Part shown: positions 1 through 6,016 of the stretch, one piece after another
Layout of the letters: the number at the start of each line of letters is the position of its first letter
Numbering within the stretch: the first letter of the stretch is position 1
From: Bacteriovoracaceae bacterium
Lineage (GTDB): Bacteria > Bdellovibrionota > Bacteriovoracia > Bacteriovoracales > Bacteriovoracaceae
Assembly (NCBI GenBank): GCA_007116425.1
Contig: SKIL01000027.1
Coordinates: forward strand, 1-6,016
Direction of reading: 5' to 3'
Length of the DNA stretch: 6,016 nt
The notes under the pieces: model-generated
What the model was told of the DNA's origin: nothing
What the model saw: only the letters and a program-made list of their open reading frames with translations
Database searches by the model: none
Program-made: the position numbers and the translations under genes

Positions 1-1046
1 TATAAGAACTCAAAGCGTCTTTTTCTCTTTTCTTCTGTTCGAGTTTCTTCTGAACGCCTTTCTTCTATTATTTTTTGATAATTTGCCGCCATTTGTGACA
101 AGCGATCACCTCGATTTGTAACACGTCTAAAATTTACAAGGTCAATTCTAAACACATCACCTCTTGGAGTTTCATAGACCATGCTCTCTGGTAATTCCTT
201 TCTCCCCCCCACCAGAACATATTGACTTATATTTAGTCGAATTGGTGCTTCTGCCATTCTTAAGTATGCAGAACGAAGGTATTGATCATCAGATGTAAAT
301 TTAGCGTTAAAGTTATCATAACTTAGTTCCCAAAAGAAATTACGGTTCTCTCGCACGAGTGATATATTTTTATCCCTTTCATACATAGGGGAGGCCATTA
401 TCGTGTTTACATGTTGTCGTTTTTCAGGATCCTCTGGTGATAGCGGCGAGATTAACTCTTCTTTACCTTCCTCTCCATCTCTTTCTTCTCTTCTTTCCTG
501 CAAATATCGCTTGTAGCGATTCATTAATGCCATTTTTTCTCTGTTCATCAGTTCACGATTCAATTTATAACCTGGCACTGATCGACTTAGTAGATCGGAA
601 ATAAACTCAGAACTATTAAGTGAGTACATTCCAATTAATGAATAAAAAAATGTTCGCGTTGTTTGCTGATCAGATCGCAACTGGCCTAACAGGTTGGTCA
701 TATATCTCGACTCAATCGCATTCCTCTCTTCAAAATCTCCACTGGAAAACTCAACCTGAAGTAGTTCTACTCTTCTTTCTTTAGGAGCAAATATAAATTG
801 TAAAAATCGCTGTTCTTGTTTTTTTTCGGACCTGCTACCAAGTGACGAGCTTACATAATCCCCACTCACCTGGTCCTCTGCAGATTTCATCTTGTGGATA
901 ACAACATCAAGCAACACCAAGTCATCAATATAGTTTACTTTTGGTCCAAAACGAAAAATCCCTTCAGGTGTAGGATAGGCTGCACCAACATTAAATGAGA
1001 CACCAATTAAGGCCAATGCAAAAAGTGATAAAATTTTATTTTTCAC
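1..1046 (-). CDS. Exported protein of unknown function, C-terminus cut by window edge
   Basis: I do not recognise this protein. The reading frame is open from a GTG at 1046-1044 to the left edge, giving 348 complete codons and no stop. The first 22-23 residues form a Sec signal peptide: Lys at 2 and 4, a hydrophobic core (ILSLFALALIGV) and a VGA-A site, so the mature protein probably starts near AYPTPEG and lies in the periplasm or outer membrane. No membrane span follows. The rest is rich in charged residues, with a Glu/Arg/Lys-rich stretch around residues 174-200 and another near 325-345 that may be helical or coiled coil. The start is fixed because the in-frame codon just before GTG is the TAG of galU. 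A GGAG motif lies 6 bases upstream, inside galU, which suggests translational coupling. The coupling links it to galU expression but does not reveal its function. The gene is certain; the role is unknown. Confidence 0.85.
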   Translation of the reverse strand, partial: MKNKILSLFALALIGVSFNVGAAYPTPEGIFRFGPKVNYIDDLVLLDVVIHKMKSAEDQVSGDYVSSSLGSRSEKKQEQRFLQFIFAPKERRVELLQVEFSSGDFEERNAIESRYMTNLLGQLRSDQQTTRTFFYSLIGMYSLNSSEFISDLLSRSVPGYKLNRELMNREKMALMNRYKRYLQERREERDGEEGKEELISPLSPEDPEKRQHVNTIMASPMYERDKNISLVRENRNFFWELSYDNFNAKFTSDDQYLRSAYLRMAEAPIRLNISQYVLVGGRKELPESMVYETPRGDVFRIDLVNFRRVTNRGDRLSQMAANYQKIIEERRSEETRTEEKRKRRFEFL

Positions 1047-1931
1047 CTACTTCTCCAGTTTAATCTTTTTTTCCAGAATAATTTTCTTCATTACTTCGCT
1101 ATAGCGCTTATCTCTTAACGCGAACTCTACTACCGCATTTAAATAACTAGGCACGTTTCCAGTATCGAAACGATCACCGATAAATCTATGGGCATAGACA
1201 CTTTCCTTACTTGCCAAAAGATTAATAGCATCGGTTAATTGATATTCACCCCCTACACCTCGCGGTATTTCACGCAAGCAATCAAAGATCTCTGAGGTGA
1301 GCACATATCTTCCAGGACTGGCCAATAAACTTGGCGCCTGGTCAGGCTCGGGTTTCTCTACCATTGTTTCCATGAGCATTGTTCGATTATCATTTTCTAA
1401 AAAGGCCCCATCTACGATTCCATATTTTTTCGTGTCTGCGCGGTCAACTTCCATAACTCCAATAACCGATCTACATGACTGTGCCTCGTATACCTCTATT
1501 AATTGCTTGGTTGCAGGTGTTGGCGAGTGAACTAAGTCATCACCCAAAATAACAGCAAAGTCTTCTTTACCGACAATACTTTCGGCACACAAAACAGCGT
1601 GACCCAGCCCCAATTGTTTTTTCTGCCTGATGGTACAAACCTCTATCATCGATCCGATATCCTTAATTTGACTGAGAAGTTTTTCCTTTCCTACCTGTTC
1701 TAAGAAAGACTCGAGATCAAAATTTCGGTCAAAATAGTTTTCGATCGTTTCTTTTCTAGTAGAGGTAACAAATATAACCTGCTCCACCCCAGAAAGAACC
1801 GCTTCCTCTACAGCATAATGAATCATTGGTTTATCCAAAATTGGAATCATTTCTTTAGGTATTTCTTTTGTCGCGGGCAAAAAGCGAGTTCCTTTACCTG
1901 CAACAGGGATGACGGCCTTTCTAATCTTCAC
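1047..1931 (-). CDS. galU: UTP--glucose-1-phosphate uridylyltransferase (UDP-glucose pyrophosphorylase)
   Basis: The enzyme makes UDP-glucose and pyrophosphate from UTP and glucose-1-phosphate in the cytoplasm. It feeds lipopolysaccharide core, exopolysaccharide and galactose metabolism. The 294 residues match the bacterial GalU family length (about 300). The nucleotidyltransferase signature is at residues 12-30 (GxGTRFLPATK, then PKEMIP), where K26 in PKEM is the conserved basic residue. Other conserved blocks are QLGLGHAV (106-113), the metal/nucleotide-binding LGDD (129-132), VEKP (191-194), GRYVL (207-211), GGEYQLTDAI (227-236) and the sugar-binding GDRFDTGN (252-259). All expected motifs are present, so the enzyme should be active. 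The start is GTG at 1931-1929; an AGGA lies 8 bases upstream and the protein begins just before the first beta strand (KAVIPVAG), as in homologues. It is transcribed away from the plus-strand cluster and is followed immediately by the exported-protein gene. Confidence 0.97.
   Translation of the reverse strand: MKIRKAVIPVAGKGTRFLPATKEIPKEMIPILDKPMIHYAVEEAVLSGVEQVIFVTSTRKETIENYFDRNFDLESFLEQVGKEKLLSQIKDIGSMIEVCTIRQKKQLGLGHAVLCAESIVGKEDFAVILGDDLVHSPTPATKQLIEVYEAQSCRSVIGVMEVDRADTKKYGIVDGAFLENDNRTMLMETMVEKPEPDQAPSLLASPGRYVLTSEIFDCLREIPRGVGGEYQLTDAINLLASKESVYAHRFIGDRFDTGNVPSYLNAVVEFALRDKRYSEVMKKIILEKKIKLEK
1050..1056 (-). promoter_or_regulatory. Ribosome binding site of the exported-protein gene, inside the galU 3' end
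   Basis: On the minus strand the bases GGAGAAG precede TAG-GTG. The GGAG core (1053-1056) is 6 bases from the GTG start. It overlaps the last sense codons of galU, so ribosomes ending galU can restart directly. It decides the GTG start of the downstream gene. Confidence 0.7.
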
Positions 1932-1937
1932 TATAAT
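1909..1937 (+). promoter_or_regulatory. Predicted sigma70-type promoter of the plus-strand cluster
   Basis: A perfect TATAAT -10 box is at 1932-1937. A -35 box ATGACG (4 of 6 matches to TTGACA) is at 1909-1914, with the ideal 17-base spacer. Transcription would start near 1944, leaving a leader of about 29 bases before the ATG at 1973. The promoter overlaps the start codon and first codons of galU on the other strand, so occupancy here could hinder galU expression. This is a consensus match read by eye. AT-rich DNA yields chance -10 boxes, but position and spacing are right. Confidence 0.5.
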
Positions 1938-1939
1938 GA

Positions 1940-1943
1940 TCCT
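1940..1943 (-). promoter_or_regulatory. Ribosome binding site of galU
   Basis: The minus-strand sequence reads AGGA, then 8 bases, then GTG. It supports the GTG start at 1931 of galU and falls inside the short divergent spacer. Confidence 0.65.
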
Positions 1944-1972
1944 ATATTAACTTTTTTCACCTGAGTTTTCAG

Positions 1973-2896
1973 ATGCATATAAAGATACCATGTTTTCATA
2001 ACAAATCCATTTACACACTTTTCTTGACCTCTTTTGTCTTTTTTTCTTCTGTGTGTCATGGTCATATTAGAGATTATCAAACAACCCGTCTGAAATCTAC
2101 GGGTGGTGCCGGTGCAGGCTCCTTTTTGGTGGATGAATCTCTTTTTTTAAACCCCTCATCTCTCGGCTTTTTTGATATTGGCTCTCTCTATTACCAATCT
2201 AATAGTGTCGATTATTCATCCGACTCATCGCTTGCCCCATTCTCTAACGATGCTAAAGATAAAGCTATTATTGCCTCTGACTCTAAAGGGCAAAACGCAG
2301 GAGCTTTTGGTTATATTTCACAATCTCGTGGTGACCAAGAGCGAAAAACATTTGCTGTTTCTCTTGCACGCCCCATCGGTGAAAAGTCTTCTTTTGGTGT
2401 GTCTTATCGTAGAGTCATTGATCGCCAATATGATGATCCCACTAACCAGCTTGCAATCTCATCAGAAAGATATAATGAATTTTCCATTGGGGTAACCCAT
2501 GGTTGGAGTGAATACTTTTCTTTTGGCGTAGTCATAAATGACCCCGCTAAAGCAAGAGATAATACATATGCTACAATTGGTTTTCAATATTTCTTCCACG
2601 ACTACATTGTCGTCATTGGAGATATGAGTGGAGACTACACCCAAAACATTAGCGATACAGCAATCTATCGTGGCGCTATTCAAGTAAAGTTCCTTAATGA
2701 TTTTTTTCTTAGAGGTGGGGGCTTTAAGGACAACAAAAGAGACGAATCTGGCACTGGTGTTGGTATTGGGTGGGTTGGTCCAAAGTTAGTATTTGAGCTG
2801 GCGGTTCAGAACATTGATGTTAAAGAATCCACTGTTTTAAGCCGACCAAAACAAGAAATAAAAGAGACATCGTTCTCCATAGCCTATAAGTTTTAA
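1973..2896 (+). CDS. Outer-membrane beta-barrel protein, FadL/PorV-like
   Basis: This 307-residue protein has an N-terminal signal peptide (residues 1 to about 30: Lys11, hydrophobic core around YTLFLTSFVFF, cleavage near CHG). After it comes a STGGAGAGSFLVDES segment (42-56) followed by NPSSLGFF (60-67). This Gly-rich segment plus an Asn-Pro-x-x-Leu motif is the typical start of FadL/OmpP1- and PorV-type barrels. The remainder alternates polar and hydrophobic residues with many aromatics and Gly, as in transmembrane beta strands. The chain ends in SFSIAYKF, a last strand with a C-terminal Phe of the kind read by the BAM complex. FadL proteins usually exceed 400 residues, so this is a smaller relative, and its substrate cannot be inferred. 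The ATG at 1973 has only a weak TGAG 7 bases upstream. No better in-frame start keeps the signal peptide. It is the first gene of the plus-strand cluster, 41 bases from divergent galU. Confidence 0.75.
   Translation: MHIKIPCFHNKSIYTLFLTSFVFFSSVCHGHIRDYQTTRLKSTGGAGAGSFLVDESLFLNPSSLGFFDIGSLYYQSNSVDYSSDSSLAPFSNDAKDKAIIASDSKGQNAGAFGYISQSRGDQERKTFAVSLARPIGEKSSFGVSYRRVIDRQYDDPTNQLAISSERYNEFSIGVTHGWSEYFSFGVVINDPAKARDNTYATIGFQYFFHDYIVVIGDMSGDYTQNISDTAIYRGAIQVKFLNDFFLRGGGFKDNKRDESGTGVGIGWVGPKLVFELAVQNIDVKESTVLSRPKQEIKETSFSIAYKF
1976..2004 (-). promoter_or_regulatory. Weak candidate promoter for galU
   Basis: On the minus strand, TTGTTA (1999-2004) and TATATG (1976-1981) are 17 bases apart. Each matches the sigma70 consensus at 4 of 6 positions. 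A start near 1969 would give a leader of about 38 bases to galU. It would lie within the first codons of the divergent gene. The match is weak and is listed because no better one was found in reach of galU. Confidence 0.22.
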
Positions 2897-2899
2897 GGA
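2895..2899 (+). promoter_or_regulatory. Ribosome binding site deciding a GTG start
   Basis: AAGGA overlaps the stop codon (TAA, 2894-2896) of the barrel gene and lies 5 bases before the GTG at 2905. This makes GTG the likely start of the CFI-box gene and suggests coupled translation. Confidence 0.65.
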
Positions 2900-2904
2900 T
2901 ATCC

Positions 2905-3633
2905 GTGACTAATACTCAAGCTTCAAGACACGTACCAGACAATGTTTTACGTGCTTTTAAAAGTAGACTTTCAACCTTAAAGAAAGCTCGAACCTATATG
3001 GGCAAAAACGAAATTCCCAAGGCAGTAAAACACTATAAAGAATATTTAAATGCCGTTGCAAACTACTATGGCATCAATGAAAGCTCATTATCACCCACAA
3101 TTTTTAACAAAGAAGACAAAAGCACGACTGCTGAAATGCTTCTTATTAGTCATGTATATTGGGACCTTGCTAAATCATATGATATGGCGAAGAGTATGAA
3201 TCAAGAGTCACAACGATGTCTCAATCAGTTTGTTAAATTTACTGCTGGTCACAAATTTCAACACGTCAACGCTCGAATGGTGAACAAGTTTATTAAGCGC
3301 AGGAGGGCCCACAACCTTCCGGCCTTTGAAAGAGCTTATTCAGAAATTTACGTCAAACCTAAGGGCTGCTATATTGCAACAGCTTGCTTCGGAGACTCTC
3401 ATATTAAAACGCGTTCTCTTCGCATTTATAAAAATAAATTTATTTCCCAGTCATACCTTGGAAAGAGATTTATTGATTTATACTATTTTATTTCACCGCA
3501 ATTACTATCACTCATAAGTTATCACTCTTTATTTAGGTCTACATTTAACTTTTTCATACGGCCGGCGATCACATGCATCCTCTTTCTATTTAAATTGCGA
3601 TGGGGAAAAGTAAATCCTAATGACAACGATTAA
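2905..3633 (+). CDS. CFI-box C-terminal domain protein with helical N-terminal region
   Basis: The 242-residue protein has two parts. Residues 1 to about 145 are charged and helical (for example the span 28-56 with many Lys and Tyr), loosely like a TPR-type repeat but with no clear repeat, and there is no signal peptide. From Cys155 the sequence CYIATACFGD (155-164), then SLRIYKNKF, GKRFIDLYYFISPQLLSLI and a hydrophobic tail fits the CFI-box-CTERM domain, whose hallmark is Cys-Phe-Ile-Ala-Thr-Ala, then an LR-x-[FY]-[RK] stretch, then YY-x-x-SP. Tyr replaces Phe in the box. The molecular function of this domain is not known to me. The hydrophobic segments near residues 190-205 and 212-228 could associate with the inner membrane. 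The GTG start is backed by a close AAGGA. The 3' end overlaps the permease gene by 14 bases, so the two are probably translated together. Confidence 0.75.
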   Translation: MTNTQASRHVPDNVLRAFKSRLSTLKKARTYMGKNEIPKAVKHYKEYLNAVANYYGINESSLSPTIFNKEDKSTTAEMLLISHVYWDLAKSYDMAKSMNQESQRCLNQFVKFTAGHKFQHVNARMVNKFIKRRRAHNLPAFERAYSEIYVKPKGCYIATACFGDSHIKTRSLRIYKNKFISQSYLGKRFIDLYYFISPQLLSLISYHSLFRSTFNFFIRPAITCILFLFKLRWGKVNPNDND

Positions 3634-4729
3634 GCGACTTATTTTCAAGGAATGGTTTAAAGCTTTTTTTGCTAGTGTCATAGTATTGGCAACACTAGTT
3701 ACGGTTGCAGATTTGATTTCAGGCTTTCTCAGGGGAAGTGTTACTGCTACTCAAGTTATTTTAAACCACATCGTAGAGTATCCCGCCTACCTCGCTCAAA
3801 TTTTTCCCGTCGGTTGCTTGATTGCCTCTCTTTTCTCAATTAACAAATTGAAAAACCGAAATGAACTTACTGCGATTTTTGCATCAGGCTTCACAAGAAA
3901 AAAATTTATTTTTACTATTTTTCAAGCGTCTCTCATTATCGCGATTTTACAATTTACTACTTCTGCCTATATTCAACCGTATTTTAAACAATATCGTCAT
4001 CAGCTGCTTGGTGACGCACAGGAAAGGTTTAGTAATCTAGAGGGACAAGGCCTCAAGGCCAGTACAATTGGAACCGGTAAGGTATGGTTTAAAAGTGGTG
4101 ATTATTTTGCTTCTTTTGCTCAATACGATCGGAACACAAAAACTTTGTATGATGCCACTTTTTACTTTTTAGATACAAATGAAAAACTTAAACAAAAGAT
4201 TGTCACCCCTATGCTCATTCACGGTGAGCATCATAAGTGGGAAGCAATTAACGCTACATCCTTTGAGGATTTATCTCAATTACAATTCCCCAAAATCACT
4301 CATCACGACTCATTATTTATTACCATAAACGAGACCCCAAATGACTTTATACAGCTCGAGTCCGATATTACAACTCTTGGAGCGGTTCAATTATGGCGAT
4401 ATATCAGACAACTACAAAGGGCCGGGTTAAATGTTAGCGAATATCTCATTTTATTTCTTGGTCATTTTTCAACGACCATTATTTGCATAATCTTTGCTCT
4501 TGTCGCAGGAACCACAGCTTTTAACCCGAACCGACGAAACAGCTCTTTTGGAAAAAGCCTTGGCTTTGTCTTTTTGTTTACACTGTTTTACTGGTTAGTT
4601 TTCTCATATCTAAGCGAGCTCGGTCGTTCTGGTCAGCTTGATCCCTATATTGCAAGCTTTTCTGTCCCCCTGTTGTTTTCATTCATACTGTTACTTTTTT
4701 TCTTTCACCATCGCAAATTGAGGGGGTAA
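3620..4729 (+). CDS. LptF/LptG (YjgP/YjgQ) family permease, divergent
   Basis: LptF and LptG are the inner-membrane permeases that, with the LptB ATPase, extract lipopolysaccharide and pass it to the periplasmic bridge. The 369 residues match the family length and layout: membrane spans near 14-36, 52-75 and 95-117, a periplasmic beta-rich domain near 118-260, then spans near 272-299, 310-333 and 342-364. The cytoplasmic coupling segment NRNELTAIFASGF (79-91) after span 2 is the family hallmark that docks on LptB. Residues LWRYIRQLQRAGLN (258-271) match the conserved helix before span 4. Two usual features look altered. The Lys-x-x-x-Pro-like element in span 4 reads GHFSTT, and the Gly-x-Leu-Pro-Pro motif before span 6 reads GQLDPY. 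I cannot tell LptF from LptG, and it may be an extra paralogue with another lipid substrate. ATG at 3620 overlaps the previous gene by 14 bases. Confidence 0.88.
   Translation: MTTIKRLIFKEWFKAFFASVIVLATLVTVADLISGFLRGSVTATQVILNHIVEYPAYLAQIFPVGCLIASLFSINKLKNRNELTAIFASGFTRKKFIFTIFQASLIIAILQFTTSAYIQPYFKQYRHQLLGDAQERFSNLEGQGLKASTIGTGKVWFKSGDYFASFAQYDRNTKTLYDATFYFLDTNEKLKQKIVTPMLIHGEHHKWEAINATSFEDLSQLQFPKITHHDSLFITINETPNDFIQLESDITTLGAVQLWRYIRQLQRAGLNVSEYLILFLGHFSTTIICIIFALVAGTTAFNPNRRNSSFGKSLGFVFLFTLFYWLVFSYLSELGRSGQLDPYIASFSVPLLFSFILLLFFFHHRKLRG
4721..4726 (+). promoter_or_regulatory. Ribosome binding site of the right-edge membrane protein gene
   Basis: AGGGGG lies in the last permease codons, 4 bases before ATG 4731. 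The permease stop TAA ends at 4729, one base before that ATG, so translation is probably coupled. Confidence 0.65.
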
Positions 4730-4730
4730 T

Positions 4731-6016
4731 ATGCACTCCCCCCAATCCAACACCGAGTCGCTCCTGACACTTTTCACTCTATTTATTATTCTCTTCTTCT
4801 ATTTATTCGGTGTGGGCAATATCAATGCCCTAAGGCCAGGAAGTGAAATCGACCTTTTAACCACTTTGGATCAATTTGTATATGGAGTTCCAATAATTAT
4901 TACGAGAAGTTTTATTGTTCTTTTCTCTATCTCATTTTTTTATTTTGTTTCAATGTTATTTTATCGTTCATACAAAGTTCCACTCTATAAGTCACTTCTC
5001 CTTTATGCCTCATCGTTTGGCATTCTTGCTTATTCGCGGGTATTGACGTTTGATATTTTTTCGGTCGTTTTATTCTCTATATTAGGTCTTTCTTTTTATC
5101 GGCTGTTTTATAAAAACGACTTATCTTCATTTTTTTGGATGGGTGTGTCTTCTTTCCTTTTAGTTTTAGGAGACCCCCTGGCCATGTTTTTTCTGATTAT
5201 ATCTTCCTCTATCTTGCTTTGTATAAACCAGTGGTTAATTGACGGAGAATTCTATTTTTCAAAATTAATTGCCGCTCTAATTACTGTTGGCCTATCACTT
5301 CTTTTAATATTATCTACTTCCAGCGGACCAGCGCTTAACTTCTCCCTAAACCTGGCCAACCTTTATTTTTTGCCAATTTACCTTTTTCCAACTTTAATTA
5401 TCTTACCGATATGTTTCGATCGTCGTTTTTTATTTTTTACATTAATGGATCCAAAAGCGCGCTATTTTATTATTTTAGCATTTTCTAATATGTTCGCTTC
5501 CATCTTATTAAACTTTTCACATTACAATTCATTATTGGTTTCTTCTTTCTTTATTCTTTCATTTATTTTACTTGGCCTCGCAAAAAACAATAAATCTTTA
5601 GGATTAAACCAGTTTGTTAAAACAAAAAGACTTTTACTCATATCTCACACAATATTCATTTGTTTTCTTATTCTTTTTTCTTTTTATATTTTGAGTTTCC
5701 CTCAGATTTCAATTTCGATTTCTAACACTCTAATCGTTTTGATAACAACTATCCTTTTAACTATTTCACTATTTTTAATATATAAATTTCAAAGCTTTTA
5801 TTTTTTTAATCTCACAGCACTCTTTATCATTGCATCTATTTGGGTTCTTCTCATTCCTTTATTTTATTTACCAATCGTTCCAGATCGAGTCGCCAACCAT
5901 TTAAAAAGCATTGATTCCAAACATATAATCTCAACCTATTCAAACCGCTTTTTTCTTCAGCAACACTTGCAAACTACTGTTCATAGCTCCTCACATCACA
6001 CTCTTGATTTTTCAAA
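4731..6016 (+). CDS. Polytopic membrane protein, probable GT-C (ArnT/GT39-like) glycosyltransferase, C-terminus cut
   Basis: The frame is open from ATG 4731 to the right edge (428 complete codons, no stop). About 11 hydrophobic spans fill residues 10 to 385, then a polar segment begins (VPDRVANHLKSIDSKHIIS). The layout recalls ArnT/GT39 transferases, which move a sugar from undecaprenyl phosphate to lipid A or protein on the periplasmic face. A first span (11-29) is followed by a loop with acidic residues E39 and D41 where the family has its catalytic Asp/Glu. The segment YSRVLTFDIFSVVLF (101-115) resembles the conserved Arg-x-x-x-x-Asp helix, and LGDPLA (146-151) sits where Lys-Gly-Pro usually occurs. 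A soluble domain after the last span is also typical. The match is by pattern only; an inactive relative or another many-spanning protein such as an O-antigen ligase or polymerase is possible. Placement one base after an LptF/LptG permease favours an envelope-lipid role. The gene is certain, the family tentative. Confidence 0.55.
   Translation, partial: MHSPQSNTESLLTLFTLFIILFFYLFGVGNINALRPGSEIDLLTTLDQFVYGVPIIITRSFIVLFSISFFYFVSMLFYRSYKVPLYKSLLLYASSFGILAYSRVLTFDIFSVVLFSILGLSFYRLFYKNDLSSFFWMGVSSFLLVLGDPLAMFFLIISSSILLCINQWLIDGEFYFSKLIAALITVGLSLLLILSTSSGPALNFSLNLANLYFLPIYLFPTLIILPICFDRRFLFFTLMDPKARYFIILAFSNMFASILLNFSHYNSLLVSSFFILSFILLGLAKNNKSLGLNQFVKTKRLLLISHTIFICFLILFSFYILSFPQISISISNTLIVLITTILLTISLFLIYKFQSFYFFNLTALFIIASIWVLLIPLFYLPIVPDRVANHLKSIDSKHIISTYSNRFFLQQHLQTTVHSSSHHTLDFS

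Noticed and set aside
204..210. Run of seven C (seven G in the minus-strand gene), a possible phase-variation tract
   Set aside because: The run is short, is the only one in the gene, is in frame (Val-Gly-Gly) and shows no sign of a frameshift. Such runs occur by chance.
1297..1530. Plus-strand open frame of 77 codons
   Set aside because: It lies entirely antisense to galU, whose motifs are intact, and has no ribosome site or recognisable protein features.
2048..2065. Possible lipoprotein signal at Cys28 of the beta-barrel protein
   Set aside because: The residues before Cys are SSV, which do not fit a lipobox (Leu at -3, small residue at -1). The C-terminal Phe and barrel pattern suit an ordinary signal peptide.
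2172..2495. Plus-strand open frame of 107 codons
   Set aside because: It is an out-of-frame shadow inside the beta-barrel gene, rich in Leu/Ser from frame-shifted codons, with no domain pattern.
2462..2683. Minus-strand open frame of 73 codons
   Set aside because: It is antisense to the beta-barrel gene with no start context or recognisable features.
3326..3517. Plus-strand open frame of 63 codons
   Set aside because: It is a shadow of the CFI-box gene in another frame; the CFI-box frame holds the recognisable motif.

Overview
The window is AT-rich, gene-dense Gram-negative chromosomal DNA. By eye, GC is in the mid to upper 30s percent. It holds six protein-coding genes, two of them cut by the window edges, and almost no intergenic space. 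The Gram-negative envelope is shown by an outer-membrane beta-barrel with a signal peptide and a C-terminal Phe, an LptF/LptG-type lipopolysaccharide permease and a secreted protein with a Sec signal. The T-rich codon usage, a CFI-box C-terminal domain and a set of lineage-specific envelope proteins would fit a Bacteriovorax/Halobacteriovorax-like predatory bacterium (Bdellovibrionota). That is only an impression; a gammaproteobacterium cannot be excluded without a database search.

Left part, minus strand: galU (UTP--glucose-1-phosphate uridylyltransferase, complete, GTG start) is followed with no gap by an unrecognised exported protein. The galU stop codon TAG is directly followed by the GTG start of this gene, and its ribosome binding site lies inside the last galU codons. 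That gene runs off the left edge.

Centre: a 41-base divergent spacer separates galU from a plus-strand cluster. A good sigma70-type promoter (ATGACG, 17 bases, TATAAT) points into the plus-strand cluster and overlaps the galU start codon. Only a weak candidate could be found for galU itself.

Right part, plus strand: four tightly packed genes, probably one operon. They are an outer-membrane beta-barrel protein, a protein with a C-terminal CFI-box domain, a divergent LptF/LptG-family permease and a many-spanning membrane protein that resembles GT-C (ArnT/GT39-like) glycosyltransferases and runs off the right edge. Spacings are 8 bases, a 14-base overlap and 1 base.

Together the window looks like an envelope locus. 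GalU makes UDP-glucose for surface polysaccharide. The permease and the putative lipid-linked-sugar transferase could act on lipid A or another envelope lipid, and the barrel sits in the outer membrane. The functional link between these genes is inferred from neighbourhood only. No RNA genes, CRISPR arrays, mobile elements or clear terminators were seen.
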